DNA of 64,000 nucleotides from Piezodorus guildinii (Eukaryota; Arthropoda; Insecta; Hemiptera; Pentatomidae), in assembly GCA_023052935.1 (NCBI GenBank), contig CM041294.1:12635791-12699790 (forward strand). The letters run 5' to 3'. This document shows, piece after piece, positions 12,501 to 22,300 of this stretch (position 1 is the stretch's first letter; each line of letters begins with the position of its first letter). The notes below the pieces were generated by a model. The model searched no databases, was not told where the DNA came from, and saw nothing but the letters and a program-made list of their open reading frames with translations. The position numbers and the translations under genes are program-made.

Positions 12501-14985
12501 TTTATAAACAAATAAAAAAAAAGGTTCTTCTATTAAACTTAGCTTCCGTACGACGGGTAGACGATTCTCCATGGAAGGATGGTGATCTTCAGAAGTCAAC
12601 GAAATGAAGTCCTGAACGATAAATTGGTGAAGGCGCCAATCGATAAACAGGTACTCTAAGCTAGCTGGTTCCAACGGTACTGGCTTGAGGGCAAGGGGGA
12701 CACTCTTATCAGTCTAATCCCTAACTGCACTTGAATAATATATAAACTAACAAAAAAAAAAAATATTTTCCTCATTAAAAACTATTTTTAATTTGATTTG
12801 ATTTTTAATTATAAACAAAATATATACAGGTAAAAAAAAAAAAAAATAAATAAATTACAATTTCCAGGCTCAAACACTGCTAGTTCCTGTTGAGTAGATC
12901 AAATACCTAGGACCCCATTTTGACTTACTTCTAACTTATATCCTCATTGAAGACTGAAACGACAAGAAACTGCTAATGTTTTTGGCTACTTCATAATTTA
13001 ATTGACAAACTTTAAACCTTTCTTAACTACAAAAGGCTTATCTACATCACTACCACAAGACCAATCTGGACTTGCAGAGTTGAGCTTCGGGGCTCGACTA
13101 AATCATTGAATTCTTATCAAAAATCCTTCCTAAAATACTCAATGCTGCGTACTTTGTCACAAACAAACACGTCCATAATCACCTTAAAGCTCCATATGTT
13201 GCTATTTTGGCCCAAACCAGGTATTATTTGTATGACAAACTCTCTTCTACCTATAACCTACTACTTCCAATCCTTGCTTCCTCTTTAATTCCAAGTAATC
13301 CTCTGAGGTGTATGAAAAGAAGATGCCCCCTAGACCTTCTGATTTAAAATATTTTTTGGAGGACTGCTAAAGGGCAGTTTCTCTCATGTATATCAAGCCA
13401 TTGTTTACAATATACTCACATTTACTTGATGTATTTATTTTAATATAGTTGTAAATTTCAATATTTACAAGAGAGAGAGATTTTCTCTCTCTCATTTTTT
13501 TTTTTTTTTTTAATGTTTAGACATGAATTCCTCTGTATCTAGTACTTTTGAAGGACGTTTTTCAAGCATTTAAAAAAAAAATGCATGTAAAGCCTCAAAA
13601 TAAAGAGAATCTTATAGACAAGGCTTATAAGCCCAATTTACATTATGGTGTAAGCCAAGAGGCTATGCTAAAGGTATAAAAATTCTTCTCTCTCTTCAGA
13701 GCTCAAGCCAATTACCTTATTAGAATAGAATAGAATAGAAAAAAAAATTTATTCTGGGACTAGGTACCCTAAGAATAACAAGTTTCGTACAGTATATGGA
13801 AATATACATGTCTGGCCAACAGACAGAAGGAACATAATCAATAAATAATTACAATTATGGGTTAATATATGTGTGCATATCATAAACGCATATACACACA
13901 TATATATCCAAAAAAATAAATACAATGATAAAATTAAAATTAAAACAATTCTTAGAAAGTATTTTGTTGAACGGAATTAAAAATTAATTAATAGATAACA
14001 GCATTTAAATATATACAATGAACAAAATTATTCTTCATTCAAAGTGTGATGTCAGAAATAAAAATGTTACAGTTTCTGAGCGTCTTTTTGGGATAATAAA
14101 AGGTATTGGAAAAGTTGGGATTTGAATGAGGAGAGGGAAGCAGCATGGTGGATATGAGTAGGTAGAGAGTTCCAGAAATTAGAGGAGCGGACAAGGAAGG
14201 AACGATCAAATGTTTTAGTCCTATGGATAGGCAAATAAAGGTCGGAATGGCGCGATCTTGTTTCAAGTGAGTGGACTGAGGATTTAAATTGCAGGAGACT
14301 GTGGATGTATGGAGGGTGTTGGGAGTTAATGATTTGGTAAAGGTATGATCCTAGGAAATATTGTCTGCGGATTTGGGGGAGGAGCCACTTTAACTCACCG
14401 TAAAAATGGGTCACATGAGACCTCTTCGGAGTACTGAGGACAAATCTTAAAAATATGTTCATGATTAAATATATTAATTAAATATAACTCATTTGTATTT
14501 TGATTTATCTAAAAATTACTATTTGTTCTTTTTACTCTTAAATGTTTTAACTCAAGTTGTCAGCCCGTGCTGTGTAACGTGTATGTATAATAATTATTTT
14601 CTTTAACAATTCTGACACAATATTCAATTATATCAAACTACTATAATTTAGAAGTTTATCCTGATTTCAAATAGGTGTTTTCCCTTTAATTTGTATAACT
14701 TATTCTTTATTTGTTTATCAACAAAAAAAAAAATGCATAGATCAAATCATTGGTTATTTTCAATTTTATGTACTAATTTACTAATATAAATCAAATATCT
14801 AATTTCCATACATTATTGTTATTGTAGTACTGATCTGACTCTGGATCACGGTATTTTCCAGTTACTGGAAGTCCTAATTGGGTTCTGCTCTTGGTTCTTC
14901 TACCACCTCTTGCACCTCCTCTTCTTTGTCCAAAGGCAGAGAAAATCAAGAGCATGAGGATGAAAAATACCATCTCTCTCTTCAT
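6547..14985 (-). CDS. oig-4: oig-4-like secreted single-Ig-domain protein, copy A
   Basis: Three coding exons on the minus strand: 14985-14812, 11865-11716 and 6705-6547, all joined in phase 0, giving 160 residues. Exon 1 encodes a signal peptide (hydrophobic FFILMLLIFSAFG) and a basic Arg/Gly stretch (RRGGARGGRR). Exon 2 carries the first half of an Ig domain: ILEASHFDYEY, the disulfide Cys in FICVARG, and the core Trp in ITWFKDG. Exon 3 carries VHEWKMGKDK and the second Ig cysteine in DAGVYECTADN, ending SIAFD. Splice sites are consensus (GT donors; AG acceptors ending TTAAG and TTTCAG). Known: C. elegans OIG-4 is a secreted one-Ig protein that stabilises acetylcholine receptor complexes at neuromuscular junctions, and insect orthologues are conserved. 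A role in this organism is inferred. The exon 1/2 and 2/3 introns are 2.9 and 5.0 kb and full of transposons. An acceptor (TATTTAG) just before the ATG suggests a 5' UTR intron. Confidence 0.92.
7160..8060 (+). pseudogene. Decayed mariner transposase
   Basis: Frame-broken mariner-type transposase text runs along the plus strand: an N-terminal block with LYREFKRDNFTLENVERKRR, then ILTEEQ, EQHRD and YYDVPTKAQNKVWVFNDDD, then KTVTVKWYTEQCLPK. Several stops and shifts interrupt it. It lies inside the second intron of oig-4 copy A. It differs from the TTGGGTTGTG mariner family seen elsewhere in the window. Terminal repeats were not identified. Confidence 0.75.
8263..8346 (+). mobile_element. tRNA-derived SINE (family 1), part 1, split by LINE insertion
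   Basis: Matches the middle of the complete SINE at 49836-50127 (reverse complement): GTGGTCCCGAGCCTGTGCG, then GATGTCAGGTAC and AATCCTAATAAAACCT. The match stops at the 12-bp CTAATAAAACCT and resumes at 10914 beyond an RTE LINE. Confidence 0.85.
8347..10913 (-). mobile_element. RTE-type LINE, nearly full length, decayed
   Basis: A 2567-bp LINE on the minus strand flanked by the exact 12-bp target-site duplication CTAATAAAACCT (8335-8346 and 10914-10925). Reading from 10860 down, an apurinic-type endonuclease is visible (YAIDLVALQEVRWKGKG; LRLKGKFYNFSVFSCYAPTE). Next come the RT start (PREDGIPAELLR; GIITLLYKKGD), RT pieces (GGRSTVDQMFSLRPILEKS), a post-RT block (FTYLGSMVSS; LRSRAVTSRTKCQLHKTLI) and the tail (LRRLRWAGHVFRM). 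Many stops and frameshifts break it. The 3' end is a (GATGAT)n tract next to the duplication, typical of RTE elements. It interrupts a SINE inside an oig-4 intron. Confidence 0.88.
10914..11010 (+). mobile_element. tRNA-derived SINE (family 1), part 2
   Basis: Resumes the SINE begun at 8263: CTAATAAAACCTGGATAT, then CTCCCACTGTAGCATTGTCC, CCATAGTAGCATAAAGTGAC and an AAATAAATAAA-type tail. The 12 bp at its start duplicate 8335-8346. Confidence 0.85.
11960..12340 (+). pseudogene. Jockey-type LINE, RT fragment
   Basis: Frame-shifted translation shows the Jockey RT block around the catalytic box: a degraded VPQGSILGPLLYT-like stretch (about 11990-12035), a region where FADD is expected, then WRIKINSNKSHQITFTLR at about 12175-12230. 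It probably belongs with the Jockey 3' part at 12870-13465; the sequence between is a different repeat. Confidence 0.6.
12341..12869. other. A/T-tract rich insert with a GC-richer core
   Basis: Poly-A/T tracts flank a core at about 12540-12720 of higher GC content. It lies between two Jockey pieces and looks like a later insertion. No family is recognised. Confidence 0.35.
12870..13465 (+). pseudogene. Jockey-type LINE, 3' part
   Basis: Matches the Jockey 3' region at 58460-59060: ACTGAAACGACAAGAAACTG, then AGGCTTATCTACAT, TCAATGCTGCGTAC and a final GTTGTAAATTTCAATA before a degenerate A-rich tail. It contains many stops. It is followed by a GAGAGAGA/TCTCTCTC simple inverted repeat at 13471-13490. 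Confidence 0.7.
13728..14462 (-). pseudogene. LINE C-terminal fragment with (TTCTA)n tail
   Basis: An open minus-strand frame of about 130 codons (14462-14067) shows the C-terminus of a LINE, with QIINSQHPPYIHSLL, FDRSFLVRSSNFWNSLP and SFKSQLFQYLL. The 3' UTR ends in a pentanucleotide tract (TAGAA repeats as read on the plus strand at 13720-13740). A diverged copy of the same element lies at 48854-49755. It sits in the first intron of oig-4 copy A. Confidence 0.8.
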
Positions 14986-15037
14986 AGTCTAAATACAAAA
15001 TTGCATAATGAGAAAATATTCATAATTATGTTACGTG

Positions 15038-15345
15038 TAGTGAGAATGGTTGACTGTGTGTGTGTATATATGGGAGAAGTTAGTTCAGAGTGCAGTTAGA
15101 AGAAAACACAATTACGTATAAACTTAATTTACTGGTGCCGACATTTCGGCCAAAATTGAAGGGCGTTTGAAGGAGAGTGTCATAACTGAGCAAATATGAG
15201 AGCGTCATGGTTGCTTCATTGTTGTGATGCTCTCCTTCAAACGCCCTGAAGAAGGCCTATAATTTAGGCTGAAACGTAGTAAGTAAATTAAGTTTATACT
15301 TAACTGTGTTTTTTTTAATGCACCCTGAACTAACTTCTCACATAA
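15038..15345. mobile_element. Penelope-like terminal sequences in inverted arrangement
   Basis: Two copies of the same terminal sequence face each other. The left copy (minus, 15038-15165) carries GTGAGAATGGTTGACTGTG, AGAAGTTAGTTCAGAGTGCA and the ribozyme 3' half (CGACATTTCGGCC as read on plus). The right copy (plus, 15241-15345) carries a full hammerhead core, AAATTAAGTTTATACTTAA and CACCCTGAACTAACTTCTC. Between them GGGCGTTTGAAGGAGAG (15167-15183) is mirrored by CTCTCCTTCAAACGCCC (15230-15246). Inverted or tandem pseudo-LTRs with hammerhead motifs are known for Penelope-like retroelements. No RT was found here. Confidence 0.65.
15243..15283 (+). ncRNA. Minimal hammerhead ribozyme motif (weaker)
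   Basis: The core reads CTGAAGA (15246-15252, fitting CUGANGA), an imperfect stem II with AGGCC...GGCT arms, then GAAAC (15271-15275) followed directly by GTA. GAAAC next to the cleavage triplet, with no room for a stem III loop, is the arrangement of the small hammerhead variants of Penelope-like elements. Stem I is weak here (GCC faces GTAAG), so activity is doubtful. Confidence 0.6.
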
Positions 15346-17787
15346 TTATGTTACATTTAAAAAAATACAGATCAATCAATTCTAAATATTTTATTATTAA
15401 TCAGTTGTTTATTACCTACAAAATCATAATAATAAACTATAAATTGAATAATCAATGTAAAATTATTCAAGGCCGTTGTAGACAGATGTATCCGGGCCAG
15501 CATCTTAGCATTCTTAATTTAGAGAAATTGTATTTAGAGACAGAGCGTCTGTTAAATAAATCTCAGTTAGCACACTATAGTCAGAAAAAGTTTAAAACAA
15601 TGGATAAGTTACCATTCCTGCTATACTACATTATCCAAATTATCTACCATTCCCATATGACTTTTATCTGACTTATTGAATGCATATTCAACGTTCTAAA
15701 AGTATATTTTTCTTTCTCTTGAATATCTTTCCAATTTAAAGAAAATTAAAGTTAATTCAGAAAGGCAAAATGATAAATTTGATGAGAAATTGATGTAGTT
15801 TTTTTTTTAATTAAAAAATAATAACATTTTTAATTGTTTTAAGATTACCTTATAATTATTTTTTAAAATAATTAAACCTATACTAATATAGGCATACTGC
15901 CAATGATATGTCATTGATAGTATAATTAATGATTTTTGAAAATTTTGCATACATTTTTTTTCAATCTTCCCAACTTTTTTTGGAAAAAAAAAACATTTCC
16001 TTCTACAAAACCATCATCAAATTGATCAAATGGTTCCCTAACTAAAAACTCACATTACTTCTCAGACATGACTATAATGAATCTATGTATTCAAAATTAA
16101 TACCAAGCTTAAAAACTCATTAAAGGAGGAAATGTATAAAATAAGGACAGGTAAATATCTGAATATTTACCATTACTGAAAAAAAAAAATAATAATAATA
16201 ATAAAGGAACATACAAAAAGATAAAAACAAGTCATAATGCTGTACATTACTACTTATTGTACCGAAAGAAATGCTCCTGTTTTCCGTTAAAAAGCATGGT
16301 GACAAAAAATGATGATTCAATCTCATAAAACAGTTGAGTTTACTGAAAGGTTAAACATTATTCAATAGATTATCAATATAAATACATATATTTAAGTAGT
16401 ATAGCATTGGATAAGTTTTTCAAACAGATCGTTTTGAACTGTGATATTAATAACTGTCTAATATTCTAGCAAACTTATAAGAAAATTAGATATATATATA
16501 TATATTACTATCAAAATATTATATATTAGTATATTTTAACATGATTTAAAGAAGTATAGTTTATATATGAAAATAAATAGGTGAAACATGAAAAAAAAAT
16601 GTTTAAAAGTTGTTTAAATGTAAACTCAATTAAATAGTTAGGAAATATACCTTTGCTGGTTTGTGAATTCCTGTTGAGAATCTTACGTTCAATATAACCA
16701 TGCTAAAAACTAAAATAAGCTGCAAGCGAAGGCACCCTCAATCGTGCAAGTGAGCGAACAGGTTGTTTTGACGACAAGGCCAAAGGGGAGCTCTTTTGCT
16801 CAGGGGATCCAATGATAGGATAATTACCCCACGGTAGGTCACATTGGACCTCATTGGACCAATTCTCTTGCTGGGGGTACCCTCCATGTGGGGGAGTGTA
16901 CATCAATTGACTGTATCCTAGTCAAATCAGAGTTTATTTTAAGACTCATTTCAATTTATATTCTCTTTTACTGAATTTAACGACCAACAATACATTTGAA
17001 ATACAATACCATTCAATATCATCACTTTGATATTCTTATTTTAAAGCTCCAGAAAGACATTTAACCTCACTTTTTTCATATTGTTATTACATTCTAGTTT
17101 CTCATTACCAGGAACCATGAATTTCATGAACACATATCACAGGAAACTATTAAACCCAGATATAGAGACTGAGCGACTGGAAAATCAGATATTCTTTGGA
17201 AATATTACAATAATCCATTGACTTGAAGCTAATGAATTTGAATTCACAAACCAAATAGAGCATTCTTCTCCAATGCTCACATCATCTCCAAATAATGAGG
17301 ATGCCAAGACAGGTACCCAGTGATATAATTGAGTAATATAAGCAAACTATTAATAAATATATTGTTTTTTTTTTTTTTGTTTTTTTATGTAGTATATCAT
17401 TAATCATAATATACCAATATTTTAGTGAATTAACTTTGAATTGATAAAATATTTCATAATACACAGTGTAAGGTATTAAGTACAAAGTTTTAAAAGTATA
17501 TTTTAATAATTACAAATATAATAATAATAAGAACAATCGGTATTTATTGCACATTAACAAATAAAGTACTAAGCATAATTCGATAGGAATTTAAAAAAAA
17601 AAAACAGTCATTAATTTCAAATCTATCTTTTAAAAGATGTTTGAATAATTTTTCAGATTTTATTCCATTACTGACAAAAGGTTAATTTTTTTTTCTTTAT
17701 CTTTAGATGCCGATAAAAAAAAAACATATCTTATGCTTATATAAAAATATATTTTTTTTACATAAGTGATTAAAGGATTAAATTCTT
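15346..17787. other. Intergenic region between the two oig-4 copies
   Basis: Mostly AT-rich sequence with A/T runs. A GC-richer island at about 16720-16910 holds a 67-codon minus-strand frame (PPHGGYPQQENWSNEV...) of unknown nature. No tRNA or further coding exon is recognised. The promoter of copy A may lie at the left edge, but no motif was convincing. Confidence 0.4.
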
Positions 17788-18528
17788 TTAGTATGTATAA
17801 ATAACATAATCAGTTCTGAATCCACGGCGATCGATTGCATATTGGTTGTCTGCCTGGCATTCATAATATCCTGCATCTTTTTGAGTTGTCGGATCTATTT
17901 CCATTTTAGATTTCATTGTGTCGTTACCAATAGGCCATTCGTGAACCTGGAAGAAGAAAAGTTGACGTTTTTTATTTTAAGTATTGTTTTTTACATATCA
18001 TAGTTCATTATGATTATTATCAAACGCACATTTGTACAGGGTCATTGCCCTAGAGTTGATAAACAAATAAATATATAATATTACTAAAAAACTAATATAG
18101 CCAAATTGTTTTATTACTTGAAAATACTTGTGAGCATAAAGTTCAATTCCGTCTTTGAACCAGGTTATTTGTGGTCTTGGATATCCTTGAGCCATACAGA
18201 AGAAAGTAATTTTTCTGCCCAGCATGTAATCAAGCTCAAAATGTGAGGCTTTCACTATACGGGCACCCTTTAAGAGAAAAACTATTTATAATTAAGTTAT
18301 TAAAAGCAAATTAAAAGAAAGAAAATTATCCAAACTTACATCTTTGTGTTCATAGTAACTTGCACTAGCAGGATTTCTATGCCTGATTAGTATTGGCATT
18401 CTCGAACCATATGTGTTCCTCCGACCACCTCTTCCTTTGCCTCCCATGCGACCGCCGCCTCCTCCTCTTGCACATTCAGCCACTATGGTTGAACTTATAA
18501 TTATAAAAAGGAGTAGATATGCTTTCAT
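17788..18528 (-). CDS. oig-4: oig-4-like secreted single-Ig-domain protein, copy B
   Basis: Three coding exons on the minus strand: 18528-18340, 18267-18118 and 17946-17788, joined in phase 0, giving 165 residues. Exon 1 encodes a signal peptide (AYLLLFIIISSTIVAECA) and a Gly/Arg-rich basic stretch (RGGGGGRMGGKGRGGRR). Exon 2 has ASHFELDYMLG, the Ig cysteine in FFCMAQG and the core ITWFKDGIELYAHKYFQ. Exon 3 has VHEWPIGND, the second cysteine in DAGYYECQADNQYAIDRRG, and ends VIYTY. Exons 2 and 3 are exactly the sizes of those in the paralogue at 6547-14985, so this is a tandem gene duplication. Introns are 72 and 171 bp, without transposons. Which copy keeps the ancestral role is not evident; copy A's exon 3 looks closer to insect OIG-4 as remembered. 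Confidence 0.93.
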
Positions 18529-18689
18529 GCTGAAACTATATCATAAAAAATATAATCCATATTTTAAAATAAATAATTTAGAAAACAAAATAATAAAAAT
18601 GAATGATCTTACAAACTTGATAAAATGAAAATATGAATGAAAGTGCTTGTCAATCGTTAACAAATGAACAAAGTAAAAAATAATGTACT

Positions 18690-18842
18690 TACATAATCTT
18701 CACCTTGTGATAAATATTTTAAATCCAGATAGTATTAACTTTGTAAGAGCTGTTTCTCTATGTATGTCAGTTAGTAGATAGATTGTTCCACCCGAGGCTT
18801 ATTAGAGGATGTTTGTCAGTTAGCCAATCACTCACTATTGGC
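18690..18842 (-). promoter_or_regulatory. Candidate promoter / 5' UTR exon of oig-4 copy B
   Basis: On the minus strand a consensus donor (GATTAT|GTAAGTAC) near 18695 could end a non-coding first exon. It would splice to an acceptor (ATATAG or TTTCAG) just before the ATG at 18528. Upstream lies an inverted CCAAT pair: GCCAAT (18823-18828) and ATTGGC (18837-18842). No TATA box or initiator was convincing, so this is inference. Confidence 0.35.
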
Positions 18843-18899
18843 CTACTGATTCCTCCCCTTCTTAGTCAGAGGGATATATTGGAAAATCATAAATCACTT

Positions 18900-19346
18900 T
18901 GTACATTTTATTATTGAAAAAAAAAAAAAAAAGAAAAGAAAATATAATTTATCATTTTAATAAAAATTGCATTACAATATTATAAAATGCTTATAACAAA
19001 AATATTTTTTAATGCATTATTTACAAATACTGTTTATATGGTAATAGCTTCATACAATCAATTCAACCTATTTCTAAAACTTTTAAAATTTATTTTACAA
19101 CACTATAATAAACTAAATTTAATATATAGAATTAAGCTTAAATGTTAACAAATTACTCAAGTACATATTAATTAATTTGATTTGGAACACATTTTCTTTA
19201 CAAATACATTTAAATTTAAATACATGTTTTAATTATATTTTTCTACCATTCTTTACTATCAACGAATTCGGTTAGATAACAAACATTTTGATATTTACAA
19301 ACTTTTTTTTAAATTACACATCTTATTTTTAATAAACCTATGGAAT
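18900..19346. other. AT-rich sequence downstream of Kal1
   Basis: Lies between the oig-4 copy B promoter region and the Kal1 stop codon and should contain the Kal1 3' UTR. Nothing else was recognised. Confidence 0.4.
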
Positions 19347-22300
19347 TTAATTTGTTCTAAAGGTAACCTTCCCCACTCTTCTCCGTTTTTTGCACTCAGA
19401 TATTTCTTTAATTACCACATTGTATTCACAGTTTTTTTCTAGTCCTGTGATCAAAAATTGAGATCCCTGCAAATCAAACTATGATAAATTAGAACATGAA
19501 TAATTAGTGTGGATGTAATTAGTTGACCGTTGAGAATTACTGGAAGGAATTAGTCCGGGTGGCGGTCATTAAATGAAACAACTAAATAGTTTCAACTATT
19601 TTATTTATAACTATTTTTTCATTATTATTGTTTGTTGGTTTTTATTAATTATATTGAGGGTGAGCTGATTCCTGACTATTCCACCTATAATAAGGTTTTT
19701 ATTAATATTTTTAAATCTATTTTAGGTATCCATATAATTCTATATACGTATTTATTTTGTTTTGTTTATGTATTTAAAATTTTCTAAATGTCTTCACTAT
19801 TCAATTTATTCCAACTTGTATTTATGTTTATTTAATTTTTTTTATCAACCTGTAAGATTTGTCAATTAATGTATTTTACAATGTTCCATTATTATTTTTT
19901 CCACCCTGTTATCTTTGGATACCTAAAACAGAATTAGGGATGATTAAGTTGGGAGGTACAGTCAGTTTTTCTCCATATACATCTTCCATCACTGCTCTTA
20001 CTATTATATAGGTGATATTTCAAGAATTAAATCATAATTTTTTATCCTGTATCATTATTATAATCATAAGTTAAATTTCATTGATTCTTTGTATGGTAGT
20101 ATTAAGAATTTTAGTCATTGTTGTCAGGCCCTGTCCATAAATCAGTACGTATTTTCCATTCCACCTTTTCCTACGTATTTTCCATCCTACCTACCCCCCA
20201 TCTACCAAAACAGTACCTAGTTTCCATTCTCCCACCATGCGGTACGTATCTCCACTCTACTTCATATTTTTATATTTCATATTTCATGTAAATTATTGAT
20301 ACCTGTGTAAATTTTGTTTAGTGAACATTTTTATTTTTTCTGTATAACACTTTCATTATTGTAATATGGTCATTGTATTTTTTTTACATATACAGTTCTT
20401 CTGTTATTTTTTCAATACCGACGTTCTCTAGCTAAATAGGTTATATAATATTGTATGTAATGTCATTGAAATTATATTCTTTTGTATCTTTTTAGCCCTG
20501 ATGATGACCCACAAAGGGGTTCGAAACGTTGGCAAACAATAAAATAGTTGAAACTATTTAGTTGTTTCATTTAATGACCGCCACCCGGACTAATTCCTTC
20601 CAATGAATAATTAGTGTTTATCTATGTATAATTCATGATTGTTCTAACTTTATTCATATAAATCAAGTTTCTTTATCTAAATCACTTTATTTTTATCAAT
20701 CATCCGACATTTTAATCTTCAATTCAATTCATAATGAAACACCACTAGACTATATATTAAATTTGAATTCAATATGACTGTCATATATATATTTGTTACC
20801 ATTTATATATAACGTCGCACTTTTTACCAGCTGTTATGCCTAATTCTAATAAAGATTGATATTAAAATTAAAATGAAAGCATTTACATGATAACGACCAA
20901 AAAGGCTGAAACATCGAAAGACTGATAAAAAGAAAGAGGTTGAGGTAAGAAATGTTCATCTGAGTTAATAATTATATCATGTTAAATGAAAGAAAACTTA
21001 CTGTAATTATAACTTTTCTTTTTTTTCCACAAATCGTTTCCCATAATAATTCATATTTCATTTTTTTTCTAGATTTCCATGAAATTTCAGCGCTCAATCC
21101 CTCATTTTTCTGCACAATGTTGTAATGGACTAAAATTTTTTGTTTTGACTTTTGTTTCGGACCACTTTTTTGAGAATCTGAAAATAATATTTAATGAAAT
21201 TGATCCAATATACCAACTAAAAATAAAAAAAAGGAGAAATTGTTTTAATAAGAGTAAAAGTTAAGTATTCTCTAAATTAAATAATACTTTTATTGAATTA
21301 TAAAAAGTGAAAAAACATAACCTTGTGGATAAAAAGCAAACTTCTACATCTACCGAACTGAGTTCCATTGTTTAGCGCATTTGGCTACAACTTTACTTTA
21401 CATACTTCTGAAATATGGGAAACACTATGAGCAAAGAATGTTCCAAGAAGCCTGGTGGAAGCTATAATATCCATATACCAAGATACAAAGGGTATAGTGA
21501 GACTGAATGGGCAGGAATCTGACCATTTTAGCATAGCTAGAGGGGTTAAACAAGGGGATAGCTTAAGCTTATTGCTATTCACATTATATATGGATGAAAT
21601 AGCTGCAATCTGCAAAAGGCGAACAGAAAGGACTTTCCTAGGGCGAAGGAATCTGCTTCCAGTCGTGATACAGCTTCTCCTGTATGCAGAAGATATTGTC
21701 CTGATTGCAGATTCTGTAGAGAAATTGCAGCAGGTAGTTGACGAATGAAATGAAGAGCTCCACAGGAAGGGCATGACCATCAGTACCAGCAAGAGTAAGA
21801 TCTTACAGGTTGGAAGGATACAGGAAGATGTTTTGGTATACTGCAATGGAGAGGCGATGGAAGAGGTGTCAGATTTCACCTACCTGTTATGGATAGATCT
21901 GGGAAAGTAGACTCAGAAATAGTGAACAGAATAAGCAAGGCCAACGCTGTATACTACCAGATCTGCAATACAGTGATCGGGAAGAGAGAAGTAAGCAGAA
22001 ATGTGAAACTGCACATCTTTAAGGCAGTGTACCTTCCTATATTCCTTTATGGTGCAGAAAGCTGGGTGATGACTAGCAGACTGGAGAGCAAAGTCATTGC
22101 TGCGGAGATGAGATTTCTCCGAAGAATCGCAGGGAGAACAAGACGGGACTGCATCCGCAATGATAGGATCAGAGAGGAGTTAGGAGTTCCCTCAATGAAG
22201 GATGTCCTGGAAACTCGGCAGCTTAAGTGATTTGGGCATGTCGTCCGGATGGAGGGACACAGAGATCCATTGAAAACCATGGACTATATTCCCATTGGTA

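Noticed and set aside
16703..16906. 67-codon minus-strand ORF as an extra exon near oig-4
   Set aside because: The GC-richer island has no matching splice sites or similarity to either oig-4 exon set; it is kept only as an unassigned patch.
20880..20935. Possible additional hammerhead (GGCTGAAACATCG context)
   Set aside because: The GAAAC side and a GACC...GGCT stem are suggestive, but the CTGANGA box reads ATAACGA, so the core is not met.
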